From JAJDIA01 sp031555505 (GTDB taxonomy: Bacteria > Bacteroidota > Bacteroidia > Bacteroidales > Tannerellaceae), in NCBI GenBank assembly GCA_031555505.1, contig JAVBUH010000032.1, forward strand, positions 1 to 57,192: DNA of 57,192 bases, given 5' to 3'. Positions 34,643 to 42,078 of the stretch are shown here, one piece after another. The notes below the pieces were generated by a model that saw nothing but the letters and a program-made list of their open reading frames with translations, was not told the origin of the DNA and made no database searches. Both the position numbers and the translations under genes were made by a program. Positions within the stretch are counted from its first letter, which is position 1; each line of letters starts with the position of its first letter.

Positions 34643-35704
34643 TCAGGCTTTCATCTTTAGAATGAACACTACTGCCTGGCCGTTGGCCTTTCCATCCGGG
34701 AAGGCCTTTTTTGCGGCTTCGCCCGAACGACAAAAAGCATACCTCTGGTTGAAGCAGTCCATCGCTTCCAAGTCGGCCACCTGTCCGGTATGGTAGAAGT
34801 CATCGGTGAGGCCGCCTTTCACTTCGCAATAGGTACGGCGCTGCGAATCATAGCAAAACGTATATTCATGGGCCGGTTCAGACGGATTAGCGTAGGATGC
34901 CAACCAGAAGCGACCGCTTGTCCGAACGGGACATAAGGGTATGGCTTCGGCATCTTTCCCTCTTGTAAACTGACCACGCCAGGTTCCGAGCAAATGCAGC
35001 GTGTCGCGTAAAATATGATCGGGATGCATATCCGGCGCGTATGCATACACCTGTCCGGTATCGCCGTCTATGCACAATTGGGGTTGGCACATAGCCGGCA
35101 GCAGGCGATTGCGTCCTACATCCACCGGCTGCAACGCCTGGCTGTATAATGGATGAAAAGAACTGTTATAAGTAACTACCCGCTTACTGACCGTTGTTTC
35201 CATGGTGTCTTCGTTCGTTTGCACGTACTCTTCCACGGTCCATATCTGATCATGGATCAGGGTAAGCGATTGCAACCGGTGGCCTTGCAGGTTGCTTTTC
35301 AGCTTCTTTTTATGCTTCAGCACACCATCGAACGAGTAGTAAAAGATATCGTCATCATTGCCAAGCACGATCAATTCCTCGTTGCGCTGGTTCAGCACAT
35401 AGCCGGCCACCCGTATTTCGTGGGGGTCGGTGATCCGGCACACAAAAGCGCCTTCGGTGGTAAAACGATACAAGACATCGTTGCTCACCAAGAACATATT
35501 GTTGCCCTGCTGGCGAATATTGCGTGCTTTGTCGATAGTGAGGTCGTCTGCCGTTTGCAGTGGAATAGCCACCACCTCCTCGGTGATATCCGAAAGCGTC
35601 CCCTTCAGGGCTGTGGCTTGCAGGTTGGACAGGTACAGGTCGTATCCTTGTTTGGCATAAACAAGGACGATAACGAGCAATAGCAAAGATAATGTACGCT
35701 TCAT
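34643..35704 (-). CDS. Six-bladed beta-propeller protein, envelope
   Basis: 353 residues. An N-terminal hydrophobic segment (LSLLLLVIVLVYA) acts as signal or anchor; no lipobox Cys follows. The rest has repeated strand patterns such as NMFLVSNDVLYRFTTEGAFV and ELIVLGNDDDIFYYSFDGVL, as in the Bacteroides six-bladed propeller families. Such proteins are common and mostly of unknown function. No partner gene adjoins; the helicase converges on it. Confidence 0.75.
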   Translation of the reverse strand: MKRTLSLLLLVIVLVYAKQGYDLYLSNLQATALKGTLSDITEEVVAIPLQTADDLTIDKARNIRQQGNNMFLVSNDVLYRFTTEGAFVCRITDPHEIRVAGYVLNQRNEELIVLGNDDDIFYYSFDGVLKHKKKLKSNLQGHRLQSLTLIHDQIWTVEEYVQTNEDTMETTVSKRVVTYNSSFHPLYSQALQPVDVGRNRLLPAMCQPQLCIDGDTGQVYAYAPDMHPDHILRDTLHLLGTWRGQFTRGKDAEAIPLCPVRTSGRFWLASYANPSEPAHEYTFCYDSQRRTYCEVKGGLTDDFYHTGQVADLEAMDCFNQRYAFCRSGEAAKKAFPDGKANGQAVVFILKMKA

Positions 35705-35819
35705 AACATTATTTTCGGATACATACTATGAACGATGGAGGTCTTGTATTATTGCCGTCCCGCCTTTTCTTTTTCACCGGATTTGCTTCAAATACATTGT
35801 ATAATCACCCGTGAAGCCG

Positions 35820-35827
35820 TATCTTTG
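35820..35827 (+). promoter_or_regulatory. Predicted promoter, queuosine precursor transporter
   Basis: TATCTTTG with a TTG (35797-35799) 20 bases upstream. Transcription would start near 35834, giving a leader of only about 35 bases. Confidence 0.65.
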
Positions 35828-35832
35828 CCACC

Positions 35833-35863
35833 TGAGTGCTTGGTAAACCTCATTAAAAACAAG
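35833..35863 (+). promoter_or_regulatory. Possible H-type pseudoknot in transporter leader
   Basis: tgag (35833-35836) can pair with ctca (35849-35852), and the loop bases cttg (35839-35842) with caag (35860-35863), linked by an A-rich stretch. This is the fold of small preQ1 aptamers, just before the ATG at 35868 of a queuosine-precursor transporter. The known conserved loop bases of preQ1-I are not evident and each stem has only four pairs, so it is a hypothesis. Confidence 0.25.
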
Positions 35864-35867
35864 AACA

Positions 35868-36548
35868 ATGCAAAAGACTGTCACGGTACCCTACATGTTA
35901 CTGGGTATCCTTTTCAACATCTGCCTGGTAACAGCAAATCTGCTGGAGACGAAGATCATCCAGATAGGTCCCATTACAGCAACAGCCGGACTGATCGTTT
36001 TCCCTATCTCTTACATCATCAACGATTGTATTGCCGAAGTGTATGGCTACAAGAAGACGCGCCTGATCATTTGGAGCGGATTCGCCTCCAACTTCCTGGT
36101 GATCCTCCTGGCGCAAATTGCCGTACAACTACCTGCCGCTCCCTATTGGGAAGGGGAAGCAGGTTTCAGGTTCGTTTTCGGAATGGCTCCCCGTATCGCC
36201 GTGGCCAGCCTGATCGCATTCCTGGCCGGTTCGTTCCTGAATGCCTGGGTAATGAGCCGGATGAAGATAGCCACGGCCGGAAAGCACTTTTCCCTGCGTG
36301 CCATCGTTTCCACATTGGCTGGTGAATCGGCCGATTCATTCATTTTCTTCCCGATCGCCTTCCTGGGGCTCATTCCACTGTCGCAACTGTTTATCCTGAT
36401 CGGTACGCAGGCTATCCTCAAGTCTCTGTATGAGGTGATTATCCTTCCTGTCACCATTCGTGTGGTACGCTATATAAAGCATCTCGACCAGATGGATGTA
36501 TACGACGACCATATTTCCTATAAGTTCTGGAAAATACGCGACCTCTGA
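35868..36548 (+). CDS. Queuosine precursor transporter (YhhQ/DUF165 family)
   Basis: 226 residues with six hydrophobic helices. LFNICLVTANLLETKII, FPISYIINDCIAEVYGYKKTR and STLAGESADSFIFFPIAF are hallmarks of this family, whose studied members bring preQ0/preQ1 into the cell for queuosine in tRNA. tRNA-Tyr, one of the tRNAs modified with queuosine, is encoded nearby, but that is probably chance. It stands alone with its own promoter. Confidence 0.93.
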   Translation: MQKTVTVPYMLLGILFNICLVTANLLETKIIQIGPITATAGLIVFPISYIINDCIAEVYGYKKTRLIIWSGFASNFLVILLAQIAVQLPAAPYWEGEAGFRFVFGMAPRIAVASLIAFLAGSFLNAWVMSRMKIATAGKHFSLRAIVSTLAGESADSFIFFPIAFLGLIPLSQLFILIGTQAILKSLYEVIILPVTIRVVRYIKHLDQMDVYDDHISYKFWKIRDL

Positions 36549-36574
36549 TACCCGGATACTCAAGGAATTACGTA

Positions 36575-36582
36575 TACTTTTG
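36575..36582 (+). promoter_or_regulatory. Predicted -7 box in intergenic region
   Basis: TACTTTTG fits TAnnTTTG, 27 bases after the transporter stop, with no gene downstream on this strand before a terminator. No -33 box is clear. Confidence 0.4.
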
Positions 36583-36588
36583 ATTTAA

Positions 36589-36748
36589 AAGTGAGACAAG
36601 CAAACTATTTGAGTGAAATAGCTGTTATAGTTATAGATTCATTGCAAATTGGTTTTGCAATAGTAACTAAATCCAAACATTCGATTTAACCATAGAACTA
36701 ATGTGGATTAAAAGCAGTCGCCTCCATTGAGACCGACTGTTTTTTTTT
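36589..36748 (+). ncRNA. Candidate small RNA
   Basis: A transcript from the -7 box at 36575 to the terminator at 36748 would be about 160 bases and holds no real reading frame. A nine-codon frame (36701-36730) runs into the terminator hairpin and is probably meaningless. A perfect 8-pair hairpin attgcaaa/tttgcaat lies at 36641-36661. It may instead be the 3' untranslated end of the transporter message, or a 3'-UTR-derived small RNA. I do not recognise 6S, SRP or RNase P RNA here. Confidence 0.35.
36715..36748 (+). terminator. Intrinsic terminator, plus strand
   Basis: cagtcg (36715-36720) pairs with cgactg (36734-36739), a small inner stem (ctc/gag) adds to it, and nine T follow (36740-36748). 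Confidence 0.85.
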
Positions 36749-36762
36749 GGATGGAAACATAC

Positions 36763-36796
36763 GCCAACCACCCCGCATCACTGCCGAATGGTTGGC
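36763..36796. repeat. Inverted repeat after the GntR gene
   Basis: gccaacca (36763-36770) is repeated inverted as tggttggc (36789-36796). It lies 37 bases past the end of the minus-strand GntR gene. No T run follows on that strand, so a terminator role is doubtful. With the candidate RNA, this fills the gap 36549-36832. Confidence 0.5.
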
Positions 36797-36832
36797 TATG
36801 CTTATGCTAAAAAGCAAAGTTATAAAAAAAGA

Positions 36833-37198
36833 CTACGTGTGCTGTGTGTAAGTGTTGTAAGCACGGATCAGTTCGTCGGTTCCGATACCGAGCAGTTGCA
36901 TTTCCTTGAAGATGGCCGGAAGCGTTTCTTCCATGAACTGGTTGTGACGCATCTGGCGGATCTGTTTTTCAGCCTGCGGGGATACAAAGTAGCCGAGTCC
37001 CCGTTTGTTGTAAATAATCTCGTTGGCCTGCAGGCGTTCGAAGGAGCGTACCACGGTGTTGGGGTTCACTTCCATCTCAATGCCCAGTTCACGTACGGAG
37101 GGGATACGGTCGTCAGCTTTATAGTCGCCATTAAGTATCCGGTCGCATATCCGGTCGGCTATCTGGATAAATATCGATTGATTGTTTGTATAGTTCAT
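36833..37198 (-). CDS. GntR-family repressor, YtrA type
   Basis: 121 residues. The N-terminal winged helix is standard (YTNNQSIFIQIADRICDRIL, RIPSVRELGIEMEVNPNTVVRSFERL), followed by a short helical tail without a ligand domain, which marks the YtrA subfamily. Members repress ABC-transporter operons that they belong to. Its start overlaps the end of the permease gene by four bases and it is the last gene of its operon. A matching operator lies at 39484-39505. Confidence 0.93.
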   Translation of the reverse strand: MNYTNNQSIFIQIADRICDRILNGDYKADDRIPSVRELGIEMEVNPNTVVRSFERLQANEIIYNKRGLGYFVSPQAEKQIRQMRHNQFMEETLPAIFKEMQLLGIGTDELIRAYNTYTQHT

Positions 37199-37896
37199 CG
37201 CAGTTGTTTTCTTTTAAGTTTATAATAGACCAGGTACAGCAAACAGACGGATGCCGCAGGAAGGATTGCATAACCATAGTGGTACAGGTAATATACGGGA
37301 CCAAAGAGCGCATCTGTGTCAATACGTATATTCTGTGTATCCTTAAACATGTGTATGAAAATCCGTGCACAGGCAAAGGTGATAAGACTTACCACACCCA
37401 CAATGCTAAGCACATACCACAAAAGCGCCATCTTGCGGAAAAAAACATAGAACACAAGCAGCAGCAGGAAGAAGAACAGCCCCACACTTACGACCGCTGT
37501 CGTCAGTTTACCATACACTTCACCAAAGGCAACCAGCGGAAGGCCTGTCAAGAGTCGCCCGATCCCCGCTCCTACCCAGAAGAGCAGGTTGTAGGCCAGC
37601 AGGAAAACTACCCCTTCAATCAGCAGCGCTGTGAACTTCTCTGCCGTAGTGGCCGGCAGTGTCAGGAACAGTCCTTTCGGTTGATGCAGTTTACGCCCCA
37701 CAAAGGCACAGTAATTGATGCCCATGATCAGCATTACTACATAGAAGAGAGGGACAAATGCGTTTGTCGTTCCATAGAGCAGCAAACCCCAGGCCGCTAC
37801 ACAGCAAATACTCCACAGTAGCGCGTACATTTTATATTCTACGCAATCAGCACGCAGTATATATCCGATTCGTTTTATACTAAACGTTGTATTCAT
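37195..37896 (-). CDS. ABC transporter membrane protein, second copy
   Basis: 233 residues with six hydrophobic helices. It is clearly a paralog of the next gene upstream: both begin TTF-(S/N)-(I/L)-KRIGYMLRAD or similar, and share GRKLH-PKG/GKGL-LTLPA and ATTAEK/ASTTEK segments. It should form the membrane part of an ABC-2 type transporter with the ATPase at 38641. No substrate can be inferred. Confidence 0.85.
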   Translation of the reverse strand: MNTTFSIKRIGYILRADCVEYKMYALLWSICCVAAWGLLLYGTTNAFVPLFYVVMLIMGINYCAFVGRKLHQPKGLFLTLPATTAEKFTALLIEGVVFLLAYNLLFWVGAGIGRLLTGLPLVAFGEVYGKLTTAVVSVGLFFFLLLLVFYVFFRKMALLWYVLSIVGVVSLITFACARIFIHMFKDTQNIRIDTDALFGPVYYLYHYGYAILPAASVCLLYLVYYKLKRKQLR

Positions 37897-37938
37897 ATCC
37901 GTATCTTTTACTCGTTAATTGATTGAAACACCTGTTAC

Positions 37939-38631
37939 TCATCTCAGTTGCTTCCGTTTCAGTTGCACATACGACAGGCAGAAGAACAGTACCGTCAAGG
38001 CTACCAGCGCCACCGCCCAATACGGCGTTTCGGGATCCATCAAAGAATTGGTATCGGCTTCCAGGATACCTTTTTCACCCATCACCATTGGATAGAACAG
38101 CTTGGCCACGTTGATCAATATCGTGACAAAAAGCACATAGGAGGCTATGTACAACAACAACGGCATTCTGCGAAAGGTGAAGAAATAAAAGAGGATGGAA
38201 AAAGTAAAGAAGAAGTAGCCACAAGTCTGCATAAGCGGAAAAGTATACAGGCTGTGGTAATCCACCATCGGATAGCCTGCCAGCAGTCGCCCAATCACGG
38301 CTCCGATCCAGAACAGCAGGTTATAGACCCCGAATAAGAGCGCGCCTTCAGCCATCAAGGCTGCATATTTTTCCGTAGTGCTGGCCGGCAGTGTAAGGTA
38401 GAGACCTTTGCCACTGTGTAGCTTCCGGCCGGCATACCCACAAAAGAGAACTGTCAGGATGACCCATATTGAGTAGAATAATCGCACATAGTCATTGGCC
38501 GAGTTATAGCACAGCAAGGCCCAGATGGCCACACAGGTCAGGCTTCCGAACAGAAGGAACAATTTTTGTTCCATCAGGTCGGCCCGTAGCATATAGCCAA
38601 TGCGTTTGAGATTAAATGTTGTATCCATCAT
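37939..38631 (-). CDS. ABC transporter membrane protein, first copy
   Basis: 230 residues, six hydrophobic helices. Paralogous to the protein at 37195-37896, with the conserved soluble loop GRKLHSGKGLYLTLPASTTEKYAA. The two permeases could make a heterodimer with the single ATPase. The start may be either of two adjacent ATGs (38631 or 38628). The gap to the ATPase gene is 9 bases. Confidence 0.85.
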   Translation of the reverse strand: MMDTTFNLKRIGYMLRADLMEQKLFLLFGSLTCVAIWALLCYNSANDYVRLFYSIWVILTVLFCGYAGRKLHSGKGLYLTLPASTTEKYAALMAEGALLFGVYNLLFWIGAVIGRLLAGYPMVDYHSLYTFPLMQTCGYFFFTFSILFYFFTFRRMPLLLYIASYVLFVTILINVAKLFYPMVMGEKGILEADTNSLMDPETPYWAVALVALTVLFFCLSYVQLKRKQLR

Positions 38632-38640
38632 TGTTCCCTG

Positions 38641-39468
38641 TTATCGGTTGAATAGTTGGTTGATTGCAGTAGGATTGCTAATCACAGCATTGAAGAGGAG
38701 CTCCAACGGCACGGAAGTCGTTTCATGTTCGTGGCTGGCCATTACCCCGAACAGCCCCATCGGGGTAGATTCGGTATAGAATGCAGGTTCGCCCGTTTCT
38801 ATCAGGCGGAAGGCTAGCTTGCCGGCCACTTCGTCCAGCGAACGGCTCAGCAGGATATTTCGTTTTTCCAGGATGCAGACCGAGTCGATCAGCGTTTCCA
38901 GGTCGCGTACCTGATGGGTGGAGATGATCACCGTCTGGTCGTCGCCGATATAGGTTGCTACCAGTTTGCGGAATACGGATTTCGAGGGAATGTCCAGCCC
39001 GTTGGTCGGTTCGTCCATCAGCAGCAACGGCGTATGGGCGGCCAGAGCCAGGGTAATGGCTACCTTTTTGCGCTGTCCCTGCGACATCTTCTTTACACGG
39101 GCCGTCATATCAATCTCCAATTGTTCGATACAGGCATCCAGTATCTCCCGGCTGAACGACGGATAAAAGGGAGCGTACATCTCAATGTACTCGTGCGCTT
39201 TCACATCGGGCATATTGAGCTCTTCGGGCAGCAGGAACACCTGTTGCAGAAAAGCGGCATGCCGTTTCGATGGCTGATCACCCAGTACGGTGCAGGTACC
39301 TGCGTCGGGAAACAATTGTCCGCACATGATATTCAGGAGCGTAGTCTTCCCTTCTCCGTTCTTGCCTAACAGACCGTAGATATGGCCTTTGGAGAGGCTC
39401 AGGCTTAGGTTGTCCAGCACAGGTTTGTTACGTTTGTAAGCCAGGCTTACCTCTTTTAATTGGATCAT
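38641..39468 (-). CDS. ABC transporter ATP-binding protein
   Basis: 275 residues. Walker A GLLGKNGEGKTTLL, a signature loop reading SQGQRKK (variant of LSGGQ), Walker B LLLMDEPTNGLDI and the H-loop IISTHQ are in order. The last 70 residues are a family-specific tail. It is the first gene of an operon with two permeases and a YtrA-type repressor. Relatives in Gram-positives respond to cell-wall-active compounds; whether that holds here is unknown. Confidence 0.93.
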   Translation of the reverse strand: MIQLKEVSLAYKRNKPVLDNLSLSLSKGHIYGLLGKNGEGKTTLLNIMCGQLFPDAGTCTVLGDQPSKRHAAFLQQVFLLPEELNMPDVKAHEYIEMYAPFYPSFSREILDACIEQLEIDMTARVKKMSQGQRKKVAITLALAAHTPLLLMDEPTNGLDIPSKSVFRKLVATYIGDDQTVIISTHQVRDLETLIDSVCILEKRNILLSRSLDEVAGKLAFRLIETGEPAFYTESTPMGLFGVMASHEHETTSVPLELLFNAVISNPTAINQLFNR

Positions 39469-39483
39469 AATCTGTCGTTATTA

Positions 39484-39505
39484 GTGTATTAGTTATATAG
39501 TACAC
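39484..39505 (-). promoter_or_regulatory. Predicted YtrA-type operator
   Basis: GTGTA (39484-39488) and TACAC (39501-39505) are the ends of an imperfect palindrome, 16 of 22 positions symmetric. It covers the predicted transcription start of the ABC operon, which ends with a YtrA-type repressor gene. Binding here would block transcription, so self-regulation is likely. Confidence 0.65.
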
Positions 39506-39507
39506 CG

Positions 39508-39515
39508 CAAATATA
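39508..39515 (-). promoter_or_regulatory. Predicted promoter, ABC/GntR operon
   Basis: On the minus strand the -7 box reads TATATTTG, with TTTG (39537-39534) 18 bases upstream as a -33 box. Transcription would start near 39502, inside the operator. Confidence 0.65.
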
Positions 39516-39647
39516 TGGATTGTTTTTAGATATCAAATCGATTACGCAATTATTTTTCATTATGACGGACTGATTTTCCGATTAAAATCCGTAACATTGA
39601 AGTTTGTTAGCTGATATGAGTAAACTAATCATTAAATCTATCTACGT

Positions 39648-40742
39648 ATGAAACGTTTCTTTCTACTTCTAATCTGTGTGTGTGCCATCCAACTCAGCGG
39701 TTCGGCACAAGTGAACAAGCTGGATACCGTAATGCCCGTCCGCGGACTGGCCATCGCTGCACCCTCCGTGCAGGGTCTCCCCCTCTTCCTCAAATTCATT
39801 GAAGAAGAACTGGGTCCGGCTCATTTCAATCTCCTTATCCTGCGTGTGGACTGGAACTACGACTACCAGTGCCATCCCGAACTGCGCGACCCCAACCCGC
39901 TCACCAAAGCGGATGTGAAAAAGATTGTGGCCGCCTGCCGCAAACACAACATCCGGGTAGCGCCACAGATCAACCTGCTCGGCCACCAGTCGTGGGCCGA
40001 AACCACGTATGCCTTGCTCAAGGTATACCCTGAATTCGACGAGACACCGCATGTGGATACCAGGAACTATACCGGTTGGCCCAACCCTGACGGCCTCTAT
40101 TGCAAGAGCTATTGCCCCTTGCATCCGGGCGTACACAAAGTGGTGTTTGCCTTGGTAGACGAGTTGACGGAAGCCTTTGAGACCGATCTCTTCCATGCCG
40201 GTATGGACGAAGTGTTCTACATCGGCGACGATAAATGCCCGCGTTGCAGCGGTCACGACAAAGCCGAACTTTTTGCCGGCGAAGTGACCAAAATACAGAA
40301 TCACCTTGCCCTCTCCGGCAAGCGTCTGATGATCTGGGGCGACCGTCTGATCGACGGCAAGGCTACCGGTCTGGGTATGTGGGAAGGCAGCATGAACAAC
40401 ACCCACCGTGCCATCGACATGATCCCGAAGGATGTATTTATCTGTGACTGGCATTACGAACGTGCCGACCTCACCTCGGTCTATTTCGCCATGAAAGGCT
40501 TTGACGTAGCCACCTGCCCCTGGCGCAAACCCGAACTGGCCGTGCAACAGGTGAACGACATGATCCGGTTCCGCCAGCAAACTACCCGCGAAATGGCGCC
40601 CCACTTCCAGGGCATCATCGCTACCGTATGGTCGGGAGCCGACGGCTTCCTCAAAAACTACTACAACCCCGAAACCTACAAACAGCCCGTTTCGGATGCC
40701 GTTACGCTGAAACGTTTGATGGAAACCTATAAAAAGATGTAA
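39648..40742 (+). CDS. Compact GH20 glycoside hydrolase, secreted
   Basis: 364 residues: a signal peptide (FFLLLICVCAIQLSGSAQ) and little more than a GH20-like barrel. The catalytic acid pair appears in HAGMDE (His183, Asp187-Glu188), where larger enzymes have HxGGDE. WNYDYQCHPELRD and PQINLLGHQSW are other barrel segments. It lacks the extra domains of the enzyme at 3611 and would act on N-acetylhexosamine glycans in the periplasm or outside. The signature differs slightly, so the exact substrate is open. Confidence 0.85.
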   Translation: MKRFFLLLICVCAIQLSGSAQVNKLDTVMPVRGLAIAAPSVQGLPLFLKFIEEELGPAHFNLLILRVDWNYDYQCHPELRDPNPLTKADVKKIVAACRKHNIRVAPQINLLGHQSWAETTYALLKVYPEFDETPHVDTRNYTGWPNPDGLYCKSYCPLHPGVHKVVFALVDELTEAFETDLFHAGMDEVFYIGDDKCPRCSGHDKAELFAGEVTKIQNHLALSGKRLMIWGDRLIDGKATGLGMWEGSMNNTHRAIDMIPKDVFICDWHYERADLTSVYFAMKGFDVATCPWRKPELAVQQVNDMIRFRQQTTREMAPHFQGIIATVWSGADGFLKNYYNPETYKQPVSDAVTLKRLMETYKKM

Positions 40743-40773
40743 GCCCATCACGCCGTCCCTCTCTAATTTGTTT

Positions 40774-40781
40774 TATCTTTG
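40774..40781 (+). promoter_or_regulatory. Predicted -7 box, DUF4494-yggS operon
   Basis: TATCTTTG on the plus strand, 43 bases before the ATG at 40824. Confidence 0.55.
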
Positions 40782-40823
40782 TATGCGTTTTTTGGAACAA
40801 CTATACATTAATAAAATAAGATC

Positions 40824-41306
40824 ATGCACAATTGGTTTGAATGCAAAGTCTCTTACGAGAAGATGATGGAGAATGGGATGCAGAAGAAAGTAACCGAGCC
40901 CTACCTCGTAGACGCATTGTCGTTTACAGAGGCAGAAGCCCGTATCATTGAAGAGATTCGCCCGTATATCACAGGTGAGTTCACTGTTGCAGACATCAAA
41001 CGGGCACGCCTGTCTGAACTGTTCTTCAATGAGAATGGCGACCGGTTCTACCGCATCAAGGTATACTTTATCACCCTCGACGAAAAGAGCGGTGCTGAGA
41101 AAAAGACAGCCGCCCAGATGCTTGCCCAGGCCACTACCCTTAAAGAGGCCATCGCTGTACTGGAAGAAGGCATGAAAGGCTCGATGGCCGACTACACGAT
41201 CGCATCCGTTACCGAAACGCCGCTGATCGACGTATTTCCGTTCAATGCCAACAACGTGCCCTCCGTGAAATCGGACGAAGAACGGATGGCTGAACAACGC
41301 ATGTAG
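40824..41306 (+). CDS. DUF4494 protein
   Basis: 160 residues, cytosolic, no motifs of known activity. The family is confined to Bacteroidetes; typical segments are NWFECKVSYEKMMENGMQKK and EPYLVDALSFTEAEARI, and the repeated strand-helix pattern suggests two small alpha/beta units. The PLP-binding protein gene follows after 20 bases, so the two are probably co-transcribed, a hint to a shared metabolic context. Confidence 0.88.
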   Translation: MHNWFECKVSYEKMMENGMQKKVTEPYLVDALSFTEAEARIIEEIRPYITGEFTVADIKRARLSELFFNENGDRFYRIKVYFITLDEKSGAEKKTAAQMLAQATTLKEAIAVLEEGMKGSMADYTIASVTETPLIDVFPFNANNVPSVKSDEERMAEQRM

Positions 41307-41326
41307 GCCAACCCTGTACATTCGCT

Positions 41327-41995
41327 ATGTCTGTAACAACCAATATCCGGCAACTCCTGGCGTCGCTCCCTGCGGGGGTGACGCTTGTTGCCGTCTCTAA
41401 ATTCCATCCGGCCGAAACGGTGCTCGAAGCCTATAAGGCCGGTCACCGTGTCTTCGGCGAAAGCCGTGCGCAGGAACTGAAGGCTAAAAGAGAGGTATTG
41501 CCGGCAGACATTGAGTGGCATTTTATCGGCAGCCTGCAAACCAACAAGGTGAAAGAGATCGCTGCCTACGTCCATACCATCCATAGCGTAGATTCACGCA
41601 GGCTGTTGGAAGAGATCAACCGGCAGGCGGCCAGGCACCAACGTATCATAAACCTCCTGCTCGAAATCCACATCGCACAGGAAGAAACCAAGCACGGGCT
41701 TGCCCCCGACGAATGTCATGCCCTGTTGCGCGACTTCCGGCAGGAAGACTACCCGAACATACGGATCACCGGCCTGATGTGTATGGCCACCGATACAGAC
41801 GATACGGAACAGATCCGTTCCGAATTCCGGCGCCTGCACAGCCTCTTTAGTGTATGTAAGCAACGTTACTTTGCCGGCGACGACCGTTTCCGGGAGCTTT
41901 CGATGGGTATGAGCCACGATTATCCATTGGCTATCGAAGAAGGCAGTACCCTGATCCGGGTAGGCACCCGTATCTTCGGCGAACGCGAGTATTGA
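41327..41995 (+). CDS. YggS/PLPHP family PLP-binding protein
   Basis: 222 residues, a single PLP-binding barrel like that of alanine racemase. VAVSKFHPAE carries the PLP lysine, and GESRAQELKAK, WHFIGSLQTNKVK and ELSMGMSHDYPLAIEEG are hallmarks. Members lack clear enzymatic activity and maintain vitamin B6 and amino-acid balance. Second gene of an operon with DUF4494. Confidence 0.95.
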   Translation: MSVTTNIRQLLASLPAGVTLVAVSKFHPAETVLEAYKAGHRVFGESRAQELKAKREVLPADIEWHFIGSLQTNKVKEIAAYVHTIHSVDSRRLLEEINRQAARHQRIINLLLEIHIAQEETKHGLAPDECHALLRDFRQEDYPNIRITGLMCMATDTDDTEQIRSEFRRLHSLFSVCKQRYFAGDDRFRELSMGMSHDYPLAIEEGSTLIRVGTRIFGEREY

Positions 41996-42045
41996 GCATT
42001 CACGTATTTTAAAGCCTGACGGATAGGCGCATTGGAATTTATCGT

Positions 42046-42053
42046 TACCTTTG
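42046..42053 (+). promoter_or_regulatory. Predicted -7 box, DHOD-like gene
   Basis: TACCTTTG on the plus strand, 26 bases before the ATG at 42079. Confidence 0.6.
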
Positions 42054-42078
42054 CCAGTACCATTAAAAAGATAGCATC

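Noticed and set aside
36701..36730. Nine-codon leader peptide before a terminator
   Set aside because: No gene lies downstream on the same strand, so an attenuation role makes no sense.
39669..40751. 360-residue open frame antisense to the compact GH20 gene
   Set aside because: It arises from the codon bias of the opposite strand; the + strand frame has a signal peptide and catalytic motif.
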